A stretch of 64,000 nucleotides of DNA, taken from positions 124,001-188,000 of the forward strand of contig JAKLKU010000002.1 in NCBI GenBank assembly GCA_023150475.1, given 5' to 3'. Origin of the DNA: Planctomycetota bacterium (lineage in GTDB: Bacteria; Planctomycetota; UBA1135; GCA-002686595). Shown piece after piece: positions 25,131 through 34,390 of the stretch. The notes beneath the pieces are model-generated. The model was not told the DNA's origin. It searched no databases and saw nothing but the letters and a program-made list of their open reading frames with translations. The translations under genes were made by a program, and so were the position numbers. Within the stretch, counting starts at the first letter, position 1. Each line of letters starts with the position of its first letter.

Positions 25131-25437
25131 GTCGGCGGATGATCCGACGCGCGCGGCACGACCTGAGCTGCGCGACGTGCCCGACGCGGCCAGCGTGCCA
25201 GACATGGCGAACGTGCCCGACTCGCGCGCTGTGCCCGACGGCTTTCGCGTGGAGCACCCGTGCGGTGTGCGCGACCCGCTCGCTCGGACGGGCGGAGCCG
25301 CGCGCCGCGGCGCGGTCGCGGTGAGCCGCTCGGCGCGCGCGACGAACACGGCGCGGGTCGGCGCGCGGCGCGGAAAGTGCGTTGGCGCGAACCGGAGCCG
25401 TCGGGTACACCGTCGGCCGCCCTCGCCCGCCGACCGA
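25131..25437. other. Intergenic stretch with degenerate repeats
   Basis: No gene is supported here. It contains four copies of GTGCCCGAC (second copy GTGCCAGAC) spaced exactly 18 bp apart at 25177, 25195, 25213 and 25231. Nearer the next gene, TACACC at 25406-25411 may be a -10 box for the gene starting at 25438. Confidence 0.5.
25177..25239 (+). repeat. 18-bp spaced repeat, four copies
   Basis: The 9-bp core GTGCCCGAC recurs at exact 18-bp intervals with variable 9-bp spacers. If read through it would give the hexapeptide pattern Val-Pro-Asp-x-x-x, but no start, ribosome site or good protein surrounds it. The exact spacing may equally reflect a decayed tandem repeat. Confidence 0.75.
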
Positions 25438-27645
25438 ATGACCGCCGACCGAGCCCCTTCGCGACCGCAGACCTGGCTGTGGCTCGCCGCAGCGATCGCG
25501 ATTCCGCTCGCCGTGCTCTGGCAGGCGCTGTTCGGCAAGTTCGTCTACGACGACCTTTCGCTCGTCCTGCAGAACCCGAGTTTGCGCTCGTTCGACGCGC
25601 TCCTCGACTCGTTCGGCGGACCTTACTGGGACTTCGCGCGGCCGCAGGGCGAAGAGCGCACTGCCTACTGGCGACCGCTCGCGACGGCGTACTTCTTCGT
25701 CGCGGCGCGCATCGGAGGCGGCGAACCGTGGGGTTTCCACGCGTTGTCGCTCGGATTGCACGCGGCGTGCATCGCGCTCGTCTTCCGGCTCGCGCGTCAG
25801 TTGTGCGGCGGAGTGTTGCCGGCGTTCGCAGCCGCGCTGCTCTTCGGGTTGCATCCGATCCAAGTCGAGTCGACGGCGTGGATCGCGGCGGCCAACGACC
25901 CGCTCGCGGCGGTCGGCGTGCTCGCGGCGGCGACGAGCTACGTCGAGTGGCGCAAGCGAGGCTCGCGAGGCGTGCCACTCTGGTCCGCGGTGGCGTTCAC
26001 GTGCGGCTTGCTCGCGAAGGAGAGCGCCGCGGCGTGGTTGGTGCTCGCGCCGGTGCTCGACCTCGCGCTGTCGGGCCCGAAACCGCGCGTGCGACCGTAC
26101 GCGACGTTCCTCGTCGCGTTCGCGCTGTACTTCGCAGCGCGTTGCGCGGCGTTCGGTAGCCCGACCGGCGGGCTCGAGCTCGCGAGCGCGCATCTCGAAC
26201 TCGGTCTGGCGCGCGAGTGGACGCTGCGCGTCGAGATGCTCGGCGGATTCCTCGGTCTCTTCTTCGCGCCGTTCGAGCTGAACCTGTTCCGCGACGTCCG
26301 GCCCGTGATCGCACCGTTCGATCGCGAGCTCCTGATCGCGGGCGCTTGGATCGTCGCGTGGCTCGTCGCGACGATCGTCGTGCGACTCAAAGGGCCGCGC
26401 ACCGCGTTCGTCGGCCTGCTCTGGATGCCGGCCGCGCTCGCGCCGCTCTTCTTCGACGTCGAGAAGCTCGGACGTTGTCCGGTGTCCGAGCGCTTCGGCT
26501 ACATCGCCGTGGTCGGGCTCGCGCTGGCTTTCGGCGCGTGGCTCGCGAGCGTAAGTCGCCGTTCGATCGCGGCCGCGGTCGTCGTCGTGGTCGCGGCCCT
26601 CGCCGGATGGAAGAGTCACTCGCGGGTGCCGTTCTGGCGCGACGAACGCACGCTCTTCGAACTCGCCGCGGAGCAGAGTCCGAAGAGTCCGTACGTGCAG
26701 TGGGGCCTCGGACGCGTGCTGCTGTCCGAGTTCCGCACCACGCTCGACGGTGCGCTGCTCGATGGCGCCTTGCAGGCGTTCTCGAAAGCGCAGGAACTCG
26801 GCGCACGGACGGAAGAAGGTGAACGCGACGAGTCCGTGCTCGTGACCGTCGACGATCGACTGCAAGCGAACGTCGGCTACGCGTGGTGCATCCTCTTCTG
26901 CGAGATCTACCTGTCGGGCGAGTGTTGGGGCGACGAAGCGGAGCCGATCTTCCGCACGATCGTCGAACACTTCCCGCAGAGCGCCGAAGCGCGCACCGGG
27001 CTCGGCATCGCGATCGCGCGGCGCGGCGATCTTCCCGGCGGCATCGAAGAACTCGAGCGTGCGACCGCCGCCAACCCGAAGAACCGCGACGCGTGGTTCA
27101 ACCGCGGGTACTTGCTCGCGCGCGCCGGTCGCGTCGCCGAAGCCGCGGAAGCGTTGACGCACGCGCGAGAGATCGACCCGAACGACCACGAGACCGCGAT
27201 CGAGCTCTCACGCGCCCTGGCGGATTCGGGGCGCGTCGGCGAGGCGAGCGCGTTGCTCGCCGAGCTCCGCCGAACGATGTCGAACGATGCCTCCGTGTGG
27301 CTCGTCTCGAGCGTCGTCGCCGCCTCCGAGCGCAAGCTGGCCGAGGCGCTCGGCTTCGTCGATCGCGCGTTGCAGCTCGATGGCGTCCTCGGCGACGCGC
27401 ACCTGCAGAAGGCGATGGTGCTCTACGAGCTCGGCCAACTCGATCGCGCGATGAACTCGTTCGGTCGAGCGTGCGAGTTGATGCCGTCGAGTTTCGAAGC
27501 GCACTATCAGTGCGGTCGCGTGCTCTTCGCGCTCGGCGCGAAGAAGGAGGCGCTGCCGTACTTCGAGCGAGCGATCCAACTCGCGCCCGACGGCAAGTTC
27601 GTCGAGGAACTTCGGCAGAAGATGGCCGAAGCTCGGTCGCTCTGA
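25438..27645 (+). CDS. TMTC-like membrane protein with C-terminal TPR repeats
   Basis: A 735-residue protein. The first about 400 residues contain ten or so membrane segments and an early acidic motif FVYDDLSLVLQNPSL resembling the first loop of TMTC/DUF1736 and other GT-C glycosyltransferases. YWRPLATAYFFVAARIGGGEPWGFHALSLGLHA is typical of the TMTC group. The C-terminal part has several TPR units (AEARTGLGIAIARRGDLPGGIEEL, RDAWFNRGYLLARAGRVAEAAEAL, SFEAHYQCGRVLFALGAKKEAL). TMTC proteins are O-mannosyltransferases in animals; bacterial members are uncharacterised, so transfer of a sugar to secreted proteins is an inference. Start ATG 25438; upstream in-frame sequence looks non-coding. Confidence 0.8.
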   Translation: MTADRAPSRPQTWLWLAAAIAIPLAVLWQALFGKFVYDDLSLVLQNPSLRSFDALLDSFGGPYWDFARPQGEERTAYWRPLATAYFFVAARIGGGEPWGFHALSLGLHAACIALVFRLARQLCGGVLPAFAAALLFGLHPIQVESTAWIAAANDPLAAVGVLAAATSYVEWRKRGSRGVPLWSAVAFTCGLLAKESAAAWLVLAPVLDLALSGPKPRVRPYATFLVAFALYFAARCAAFGSPTGGLELASAHLELGLAREWTLRVEMLGGFLGLFFAPFELNLFRDVRPVIAPFDRELLIAGAWIVAWLVATIVVRLKGPRTAFVGLLWMPAALAPLFFDVEKLGRCPVSERFGYIAVVGLALAFGAWLASVSRRSIAAAVVVVVAALAGWKSHSRVPFWRDERTLFELAAEQSPKSPYVQWGLGRVLLSEFRTTLDGALLDGALQAFSKAQELGARTEEGERDESVLVTVDDRLQANVGYAWCILFCEIYLSGECWGDEAEPIFRTIVEHFPQSAEARTGLGIAIARRGDLPGGIEELERATAANPKNRDAWFNRGYLLARAGRVAEAAEALTHAREIDPNDHETAIELSRALADSGRVGEASALLAELRRTMSNDASVWLVSSVVAASERKLAEALGFVDRALQLDGVLGDAHLQKAMVLYELGQLDRAMNSFGRACELMPSSFEAHYQCGRVLFALGAKKEALPYFERAIQLAPDGKFVEELRQKMAEARSL

Positions 27646-27759
27646 CGGCGCGGGACGCGCGGCGGATGCTCGCTCGCACGGAAACGACTCCGAGCGCCGG
27701 CCGGTGAGCTCGAGCCGCGCGGGACTGGCGGCGCTTCGAGGATCGTGCGACTCGCCGCG

Positions 27760-28602
27760 TCAGAGCGCGATGTCGCGCGTCGAGAACACCGGACCTTCGA
27801 CGCAGCACTTCGCGTTCGGCCACGCGCCGAGCGGACCGTCCGGACGTGTCGGCACCGGGCAACCGTTGCAGATGCCGACACCGCAGCCCATCAGGGTCTC
27901 GAGCGAGAGCCAGCACTCGAGATGCTTCTCCTGCGCGAGGTGTTCGACGGCTTCGAGCATGCGCTCGGGGCCGCACGCGAGCAGTCGGCACTCGCGCGGC
28001 AACGTGCCTCGGCTCCAGAGAGTCTCGAGCAACTGCAGCACGTTGCCCTTGAAGCCGTCCGAACCGTCGTCGGTCGCGGTGAACACCTTGACGCCGAATC
28101 CCCGGAACGCATCGACGTCGTACAAGAGCCCCTTGCGCGCCGCGCCGAACAAGAACGCGACGTGGTCCTTGCCGCAACGGGCCTTGCCGTCCATGCCCTT
28201 CAGCGCCTGCTCGATCGCCAAGTAGAACGGCGCCGAACCGACGCCACCGGCGAGCATCACCCACATGGGTCCATCACCGTCGAGCGCGGGCCAGCCGTTG
28301 CCCAGCGGTCCGATCAACCGCAGCTTTTCGCCCGGACGACTCTGGGCCAACGCTTGCGTGCCGCGACCCATCACTTTGATCAGGAACTCGAGCTCCCGCC
28401 CTCGTTGGCGATAGAGCGAGAACGGCCGCGGGATCGCCGGAGAGCGTGCGTCCTCGTGGCGCAGCATGAAGAAGCGGCTCGCCCGCACGTCGAGCATCGC
28501 GATCTCGGGGCGCACGGACAGGATCACGCCGTCGTCGCCGACGCGCTCGACTTCGAGCACTTCGGCGAGGCATGAACGCGCGTCTTTCGGCGGAGCAGGC
28601 AT
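27760..28602 (-). CDS. pyrK: Dihydroorotate dehydrogenase electron transfer subunit (PyrK-like)
   Basis: A 280-residue ferredoxin reductase-family protein with an FAD-binding half (PRPFSLYRQRGRELEFLIKVMGRGTQAL), an NAD-binding half (MWVMLAGGVGSAPFYLAIEQAL, ACGPERMLEAVEHLA) and a C-terminal [2Fe-2S] site, MGCGVGICNGCPV with the fourth cysteine in CCVEGPVFS. This is the PyrK arrangement, which passes electrons from the class 1B dihydroorotate dehydrogenase to NAD+. The catalytic subunit pyrD is not adjacent. The start ATG 28602-28600 (MPAPPKDARS) has no clear ribosome site. It is divergent from argS across 136 bp. Confidence 0.85.
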   Translation of the reverse strand: MPAPPKDARSCLAEVLEVERVGDDGVILSVRPEIAMLDVRASRFFMLRHEDARSPAIPRPFSLYRQRGRELEFLIKVMGRGTQALAQSRPGEKLRLIGPLGNGWPALDGDGPMWVMLAGGVGSAPFYLAIEQALKGMDGKARCGKDHVAFLFGAARKGLLYDVDAFRGFGVKVFTATDDGSDGFKGNVLQLLETLWSRGTLPRECRLLACGPERMLEAVEHLAQEKHLECWLSLETLMGCGVGICNGCPVPTRPDGPLGAWPNAKCCVEGPVFSTRDIAL

Positions 28603-28738
28603 TCCGGGAAGGATAGCGGCGAGGGTTGTGGGCTTCACGCGACGCGGCGCGGCGCCTCCTGCGTGGCCCCCCCCAGGGTTCGCGGGCCCCGAAGCGCACC
28701 GGTATGCTCCTCCGCTCCCCGAACTCGGGAGATCGATC

Positions 28739-30451
28739 ATGCTGCAGCGCTTTGCCGACCCGATCCGGGACCTGTTGGCCGCCAAGAGCGGGCTACCGCG
28801 GAACGAAATCCGCCTCGAGCAACCGCGCGACGAGAAGCTCGGCGACCTCGCGTTCCCGTGCTTCGTGCTCGCCAAGTCGAAGAAGGCCGCGCCTCCGGCG
28901 GTTGCCGCCGAACTGGCTCGTTCGCTCGCGCCGGAACTCAGGGAAGCGACCGTCACGGCGACGGGGCCCTACCTCAACTTCCGCATCGATCGGCTCGCGC
29001 TCGCGCAGGAAGTGCTCGCCACGGTCGGGCGCGCGGGCTCGGGCTACGGCGGATCGGACGAAGGCGCGGGCAAGACGATCGTCATCGACTTCAGTTCGCC
29101 CAACATCGCGAAGCCGATGCACGTCGGACACATCCGCTCGACGATCATCGGGGCCGCGCTCGTCCGCCTGCACCGAGCGCTCGGGTACCGCACGGTCGGC
29201 ATCAACCACATCGGTGACTGGGGCGCGCAGTTCGGCGGGCTGGTGGTCGCGATCCGACGTTGGAGGGACGAGGTCGGCCTCGAAGCCGACCCGGTGCGCG
29301 GCCTGCTCGAGCTCTACCAGCGCAGCAAACACGCCGTCGACACCGACGAAGCGTTCCGCGCCGAAGCGATCGCGGCGTACCAGGAACTCGAGAGCGGCAA
29401 GGAAGGCGAGGTCCGCCGCCTCTGGCGCTGGGTGACCGAGGTCTCGCTGCGTGGATTCGACGCGACCTATCGCCGCCTCGGCATCCAACACGACCTGGTG
29501 CGCGGCGAGAGCTTCTACGAGCCCTTCCTCGAGCCGACGGTCGAACGTGTGACCGCCGCGGGCGTCACCGAAGTGTCGCAAGGCGCGTTGGTCGTGATGC
29601 TCGGCGGCGTCGACAAGGGGTTGAAGGAGACGCCGTGCCTGTTGCGCCAGACCAACGGCACGACGCTCTACGCGACGCGCGACCTCGCAGGGCTATTTCA
29701 CCGGTGGGACGAATTCCGCTTCGAGCGCTGCCTGTACGTGGTGGGCGCGGAGCAGAAGCTCCACTTCCGCCAGCTCAAGGCGGTGCTCGCCCGCATGCAG
29801 CTCGATTGGGAGCCGCGAGTCGAGCACGTCGACTTCGGCCTGTTGCTCGGAAAGGGCCGCGTGAAGCTCGCGAGCCGCAAGGGCGAAGTGCTCGTGCTGG
29901 ACGAGCTGATCGACGAGGTCGTCGAGGAAGCCCGCGCCGTGATCGATGCGAAGAACCCCGAGCTCGCCGACAAGGACAAGGTCGCCGAGGCGGTCGGCAT
30001 CGGCGCGATCGTGTTCAACGACTTGAAGCGCGAACGCATCCGAGACGTCATCTTCGACAAGGACGACATCCTCTCGTTCGAAGGCGACACCGGGCCTTAC
30101 CTCCAGTACACCCACGCGCGCCTCGGCGCCATCGAGCGCAAGGCCGGCGAGCGTGGCGAAGGCCGCGAAACCCCGGATTGGACCGTGCTCGAGAACTCCG
30201 GACCGATCCTGATGCGCATGGCTCGTTTCCCGGACGTCGTTCGGTCCGCCGCGGCGCATTGTGAGCCGTCGGAACTCTCGACGTTCCTGATCGGACTCGC
30301 GCGAGAGATCTCGGGCTGGTTGACCGACAACCGCGTCCTCGGCGAAGCGCCCCCGACCACCGCCGCGCGACTTGGCTTGGTGCGCAACGCGCGGATCGTG
30401 CTGGCGAACGGAATGGAGCTCCTCGGCTTGGCGCACCCGTCGGAAATGTGA
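28739..30451 (+). CDS. argS: Arginyl-tRNA synthetase
   Basis: A 570-residue class I synthetase charging tRNA-Arg. The HIGH motif is in SPNIAKPMHVGHIRSTIIG, and the degenerate KMSKS loop typical of ArgRS is VKLASRKGEVLVLDELID. The N-terminal domain (LAFPCFVLAKSKKAAP) and the C-terminal anticodon-binding helices ending in NGMELLGLAHPSEM are present, so the protein is complete. ATG 28739 is preceded by GGGAG. TATGCT at 28703-28708 is a candidate -10 sequence, 30 bases upstream. Confidence 0.95.
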   Translation: MLQRFADPIRDLLAAKSGLPRNEIRLEQPRDEKLGDLAFPCFVLAKSKKAAPPAVAAELARSLAPELREATVTATGPYLNFRIDRLALAQEVLATVGRAGSGYGGSDEGAGKTIVIDFSSPNIAKPMHVGHIRSTIIGAALVRLHRALGYRTVGINHIGDWGAQFGGLVVAIRRWRDEVGLEADPVRGLLELYQRSKHAVDTDEAFRAEAIAAYQELESGKEGEVRRLWRWVTEVSLRGFDATYRRLGIQHDLVRGESFYEPFLEPTVERVTAAGVTEVSQGALVVMLGGVDKGLKETPCLLRQTNGTTLYATRDLAGLFHRWDEFRFERCLYVVGAEQKLHFRQLKAVLARMQLDWEPRVEHVDFGLLLGKGRVKLASRKGEVLVLDELIDEVVEEARAVIDAKNPELADKDKVAEAVGIGAIVFNDLKRERIRDVIFDKDDILSFEGDTGPYLQYTHARLGAIERKAGERGEGRETPDWTVLENSGPILMRMARFPDVVRSAAAHCEPSELSTFLIGLAREISGWLTDNRVLGEAPPTTAARLGLVRNARIVLANGMELLGLAHPSEM

Positions 30452-30552
30452 ACAATCCGCTCGCGTCGGAACTGCGCTAGCCGAGAACCGGCCCGCAGCG
30501 CCGCGCACCCCAACCGCCGCACGCCCGCGGCGCCCCTGCGACGGAGGAGAGC

Positions 30553-31062
30553 TTGGTCGAACGCTACATCCGCGACGTGCCCGACTTCCCCAAGAAGGGG
30601 ATCCTGTTCAAGGACATCACGCCGCTCCTGCAGAGCCCCGAAGGTCTGCAGGAGTGCCTCGACACGATGGCGACGTCGGTGGATCCGCGGAGCTACGACA
30701 TCATCTGCGGCATCGAGTCGCGCGGATTCATCTTCGGGATGGGCCTCGCCGCCAAGCTCAAGAAGGGTTTCATACCCATCCGAAAGCCGGGCAAGTTGCC
30801 GTGGAAGACGGCGTCCCAAGCGTACGAACTCGAGTACGGCACCGATCGGATCGAGATCCACTTGGACGCAGTCAAGCCGGGGCAGAAGGTGTTGCTCGTC
30901 GACGACTTGCTCGCGACGGGGGGAACGATGGAAGCAGCGCTCAAACTCGTGAAGCAGATCGGCGGCGTCCCCGTCGCGTGCAGCTTCGTGATCGAGCTCG
31001 GCTTCTTGAAGGGTCGCGAGAAGTTGCAACCGACGCCGGTTCACGCGCTCCTGAAGTTCTGA
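30553..31062 (+). CDS. apt: Adenine phosphoribosyltransferase
   Basis: A 169-residue type I phosphoribosyltransferase that salvages adenine to AMP with PRPP. The opening RDVPDFPKKGILFKDITPLL, IESRGFIFG and the PRPP loop VLLVDDLLATGGTM are diagnostic of Apt. The start is TTG at 30553, supported by CGGAGGAG immediately upstream and by the family's normal N-terminus. It precedes the sigma factor gene by 20 bp, so the two may be cotranscribed. Confidence 0.95.
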   Translation: MVERYIRDVPDFPKKGILFKDITPLLQSPEGLQECLDTMATSVDPRSYDIICGIESRGFIFGMGLAAKLKKGFIPIRKPGKLPWKTASQAYELEYGTDRIEIHLDAVKPGQKVLLVDDLLATGGTMEAALKLVKQIGGVPVACSFVIELGFLKGREKLQPTPVHALLKF

Positions 31063-31082
31063 GCTCTCCGGCATCACGTCCC

Positions 31083-32372
31083 ATGTCCCCGAAGAAGCAG
31101 CGAGTTGGCGTCAAGAAGAAGCCGGCGAAGGCCGCCAAGAAACCGGCGACCGACAAGCGCCTCGAGGCGATCCAACCCGCGCTGCCGCGAAAGCCCGCGG
31201 CCGCAAAGCCGGCGGACAAGCCGACGCACGACAAACCGGTCGCGGCGAAAGGCACGGGGATGGTGGCACCGAAAGCGCCCGCGACGAAAGCGTCCGGCAA
31301 GGGAGCCAAAGAGCCCACGGAGTCCACGGCCAAGGCGAGTGCTCGCAAGCCCGACGCGAAAGAACCCGCCGCGTCGAAGTCGGCGGTCACGAACGTGGAG
31401 AGCGCGACTTCGACGGGCGCCAAGGCGTCCATGCGAACCGTCCAAGGCGTCGCAAGTGCCTCCGAGCCGCTGCTCGACGTGTCGGCCGAACTCGCTTTGC
31501 CGCCCGCGCCGCCGCCGCTGACAGCGGCGAAGGTCCAAGCGCTGCTCAAGAAGGGCAAGCGACCGGAGGTCGACGCGCTGAAGGCGATGGCGACCGAGGA
31601 GCTTTGGACGCTCTACCGCAAGGCCGTGCGCGTCAAACCGGTCGACGCCGACTGGATCGAGCTGCTGCGCAACGTGTTGATGGAGCTGCACTACCCGCTG
31701 GTCAAGCACATCGCGGAGCGGCTGCTGCAGACGTTGCCCAAGTCGATCGAGCTCGACGACCTGGTCAGTGCGGGCCTGTTCGGCCTGATGGATGCGATCC
31801 GCGGCTTCGACCCTGACCGCGGGATCAAGTTCAAGACGTACTGCACGACGCGCATCCGCGGCTCGATCCTCGACCAGCTTCGCTCGCAGGACTGGGTGCC
31901 GCGTTTGGTGCGCCTCAAGGCATCGAAGATCGAGAAGGCGCTGCACAAGCTCCAAGGCGAATACGGCCGCGAACCGACGCACGCGGAACTCGCCGCGGCG
32001 CTCGAGATGGAGCACGGCGAACTCGCGAACGAGATCACCAGCAGCCAAGCGAAGACGATGTTCTCGCTCTCCGAGCGTTGGGACGACCGCGACGACGACA
32101 GCTCCGTCGAAAAGGTCGAGGTGCTGGTCGACAAGAACGCGATCGATCCGATCCACGAGCTGAACCGCCGCGACGTGATGAACCACATCACGCGCTCGCT
32201 CACCTACAAGGAGCGGTTCATCATCGAGCAGTATTACCACGTCGGTCACACGATGCGGGAGATCGGCGAGATGCTCGCGCTGACCGAGAGCCGCGTCTGC
32301 CAGATCCACTCCAACGTGATGGCGCGGCTGCAGGGCCTGCTCAACCAGCGCTCCGAGAGCTTTCACGCCTGA
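31083..32372 (+). CDS. Alternative sigma factor of the FliA/WhiG group with Lys/Ala-rich N-terminal tail
   Basis: A 429-residue protein. Residues about 1-125 are low-complexity and rich in Lys, Ala, Pro and Ser (KKKPAKAAKKPA at the start), followed by a complete sigma core. Region 2 is ELDDLVSAGLFGLMDAIRGFDPDRG and KFKTYCTTRIRGSILDQLR; region 3 is QGEYGREPTHAELAAALEM; region 4 is LTYKERFIIEQYYHVGHTMREIGEMLALTESRVCQIH. This order and the TYCTTRIRG phrase place it with FliA/WhiG-type sigma factors that direct motility or developmental genes. The tail is not normal for the family and could bind nucleic acid. It lies 20 bp after apt. Confidence 0.87.
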   Translation: MSPKKQRVGVKKKPAKAAKKPATDKRLEAIQPALPRKPAAAKPADKPTHDKPVAAKGTGMVAPKAPATKASGKGAKEPTESTAKASARKPDAKEPAASKSAVTNVESATSTGAKASMRTVQGVASASEPLLDVSAELALPPAPPPLTAAKVQALLKKGKRPEVDALKAMATEELWTLYRKAVRVKPVDADWIELLRNVLMELHYPLVKHIAERLLQTLPKSIELDDLVSAGLFGLMDAIRGFDPDRGIKFKTYCTTRIRGSILDQLRSQDWVPRLVRLKASKIEKALHKLQGEYGREPTHAELAAALEMEHGELANEITSSQAKTMFSLSERWDDRDDDSSVEKVEVLVDKNAIDPIHELNRRDVMNHITRSLTYKERFIIEQYYHVGHTMREIGEMLALTESRVCQIHSNVMARLQGLLNQRSESFHA

Positions 32373-32415
32373 TCCAGAGCGCGCCTGATCCAGGGCGCGC
32401 TTGATCGCGAGCGCG
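32368..32415 (+). repeat. 16-bp tandem repeat, three copies, at the sigma factor stop codon
   Basis: Units CCTGATCCAGAGCGCG (32368-32383), CCTGATCCAGGGCGCG (32384-32399) and CTTGATCGCGAGCGCG (32400-32415). The TGA of the sigma gene is inside the first unit. The divergence increases along the array. Confidence 0.85.
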
Positions 32416-32457
32416 CCGATTCGACCGCGCGGCGCGGTGGCGCTAGCGTCGGAGCCC

Positions 32458-33396
32458 ATGTCCGCGGACGACTCGCGCGCGTGGTCGGGGCGTATCACTC
32501 GCTACGACGTCACCGACTCGACCAACGAACGCGCGCTCGCGGCGATCGCGAACGGCGAGGCGCGACACGGCGACGTTTTCGTCGCACGCGAACAGACCCG
32601 CGGCCGCGGACGGCGCGGCGCGACGTGGCACAGCCCGCCGGGTGAGGGGCTCTACTTCTCGATCGCGCTCCTGCCTCGGCGACCGGTCTCCCCGCCCGCG
32701 CTGACGATGGCGAGCGGCCTCGCCGTCTGGCGCGCGCTGCGAGCACTCGGGCTGCTCGGGGTCGAGCTCAAGTGGCCGAACGACCTGTTCGTCGGGCGCG
32801 CGAAGTTGGTCGGCATCCTGGTCGAAACCCGCGGACTCGACCCACGCGCCCCCCACTACGTCGTCGGCGTCGGCATCAACGTCGCACAGCGCACGTTCGC
32901 CCCCGAGTTGCTCGCGGAACGCGCAGTGACGAGCCTCGCGCTCTGCGGCGTCGAACGCTCGACCGACGACGTGCTGCGTGCGGCGCTCGCAGAGCTCGAG
33001 CCCGCGCTCGAGCGCGCGGTTCGTGAATCCGAGGCGGCGCCGAGCACGAGTTGGGACACCGCACGGACCGAGACCACGGCGCGCGAGTACGCCGAGGCCG
33101 CGGGCCTGCTCGGCGCGCGAGTGTGCGTCGAAGCGCCGCAGGGCGAGGGACCTCGTGGCGAGATTCGCGGCCGCCTGCGTGACCTCGAGACGTGTCGCGG
33201 GCTCGAGCTCGAGCTCGAGCTCGAGATGGAGCGCACAGGCTCAGGCTCAGGCACGGGCGCGGGCACGGGCGCGGACACAGGCGCTGCCGTCGCCGGCAAC
33301 GCTGGCGCCGAGACCTCGAGCGCGAGCCCCGACGCCGGTCGCGCCGTGCTGCGCTGGATCCCGCTCGAACACGTGCGAGCGCTGACGAAACTCTGA
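32458..33396 (+). CDS. birA: Biotin--[acetyl-CoA-carboxylase] ligase
   Basis: A 312-residue monofunctional biotin ligase that activates biotin as biotinyl-AMP and attaches it to carrier proteins. TDSTNERAL opens the domain; the nucleotide loop is REQTRGRGRRGATWHSPPGEGLYFSI (GRGRRG core) and the catalytic lysine is in ELKWPNDLFVGRAKLVGILVE. YVVGVGINV follows. There is no N-terminal DNA-binding domain, so it should not act as a repressor. The C-terminal domain is interrupted by an (Leu-Glu)n and a Gly/Ser/Thr/Ala-rich insertion (about residues 249-292). ATG 32458 was chosen over an upstream in-frame start because the sequence before it looks non-coding. Confidence 0.88.
   Translation: MSADDSRAWSGRITRYDVTDSTNERALAAIANGEARHGDVFVAREQTRGRGRRGATWHSPPGEGLYFSIALLPRRPVSPPALTMASGLAVWRALRALGLLGVELKWPNDLFVGRAKLVGILVETRGLDPRAPHYVVGVGINVAQRTFAPELLAERAVTSLALCGVERSTDDVLRAALAELEPALERAVRESEAAPSTSWDTARTETTAREYAEAAGLLGARVCVEAPQGEGPRGEIRGRLRDLETCRGLELELELEMERTGSGSGTGAGTGADTGAAVAGNAGAETSSASPDAGRAVLRWIPLEHVRALTKL
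33201..33283 (+). repeat. Low-complexity 6-bp repeats inside birA
   Basis: About four copies of GCTCGA (33201-33225) encode alternating Leu-Glu, followed by degenerate GGCNCN hexamers (33239-33283) encoding a Gly-Ser/Thr/Ala chain. They interrupt the C-terminal domain of BirA in frame and look like slippage products. Confidence 0.85.
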
Positions 33397-33628
33397 GTTG
33401 TCAAAGAGCGGAACCCCGCGCCGTCGAGCGCTCGATCGAACGACTTCTCCCCACGGTTCGGCCGAGCTCGATCCGACGGCGTCGCTTCATGCTTCCGATC
33501 TGCCCAAGTTCGCGTCTTCGCGATCGCCTCGACGCCGGCGGCCGTCGACGGATCGCGGGGTTCCGCAGATGAAGACGTCCGGCCGGTGAACGGTTGCACC
33601 CAAACTCCGAGAACTGCACGCGAGCCCG

Positions 33629-33634
33629 TATACT
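33629..33634 (+). promoter_or_regulatory. TATACT -10-like element before rph
   Basis: TATACT ends 11 bases before the rph ATG and no Shine-Dalgarno is present. Transcription starting the usual distance downstream would give an almost leaderless message. No good -35 is seen. Confidence 0.5.
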
Positions 33635-33645
33635 CCGCGCCCTCC

Positions 33646-34365
33646 ATGGCACGTAACGACGGGCGCGCCGCCCAAGACCTCCGCAACGTCACCTTTCAAC
33701 GCCGTTTCACCGACACGGCGCCGGGCTCCGTGCTCGCCTGTTTCGGCCGCACGCGCGTGCTCTGCACCGCGATGTACACCGACGGAGTGCCGCCCTTCCT
33801 GCAAGGCCGCGGCCAGGGTTGGTTGACGGCGGAGTACTCGATGCTTCCCTCGGCGTCCTCCGATCGCAAGCAGCGCGATCGCTCCGGCAAGGTCGACGGG
33901 CGTTCGATCGAGATCCAACGTTTGATCGGTCGTTCGCTGCGCGCGGTCGTCGAACTGCAGAAGCTCACCGAACGGACGATCTGGCTCGACTGCGACGTGC
34001 TCCAAGCGGACGGCGGCACGCGTTGCGCGGCCATCTCGGGCGCGTGGGTCGCGCTGCACGACCTGCTGACTCACATGGACGGCCGGCGCATCCTGCGCGC
34101 GTGGCCCCTAAAGACCCAAGTCGCCGCGGTTTCCGTCGGTCGCGTCGCCGGCCAGATCCTGTGCGACCTCGACTACAGCGAGGACAGCAAGGCCGAGACC
34201 GACGCCAACATCGTGATGACCGGCACCGGTCAGTTCGTCGAGGTCCAGAGCTCCGCCGAAGGCGCGTTGTTCTCCCGCCAGGACCTCGACGCGATGCTCG
34301 AGACGGGATCGGCGGCGATCGCGCGGCTCTTCGAGCTGCAGAAACAGGCGCTGGCGACGAAGTAG
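33646..34365 (+). CDS. rph: Ribonuclease PH
   Basis: A 239-residue phosphorolytic 3'-5' exoribonuclease that trims tRNA 3' ends. Diagnostic stretches are GSVLACFGRTRVLCTAMYTDGVPPFLQG, GWLTAEYSMLPSASSDR, DGRSIEIQRLIGRSLRAVV and TIWLDCDVLQADGGTRCAAISGAW, and the end SAEGALFSRQDLDAMLETG is complete. The length is normal. ATG 33646 follows a TATACT promoter-like hexamer by 11 bases with no ribosome site. rdgB follows 25 bp downstream, a common pairing. Confidence 0.95.
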   Translation: MARNDGRAAQDLRNVTFQRRFTDTAPGSVLACFGRTRVLCTAMYTDGVPPFLQGRGQGWLTAEYSMLPSASSDRKQRDRSGKVDGRSIEIQRLIGRSLRAVVELQKLTERTIWLDCDVLQADGGTRCAAISGAWVALHDLLTHMDGRRILRAWPLKTQVAAVSVGRVAGQILCDLDYSEDSKAETDANIVMTGTGQFVEVQSSAEGALFSRQDLDAMLETGSAAIARLFELQKQALATK

Positions 34366-34390
34366 ACGCCCGCGAGCGTCGAGTCCCCGC

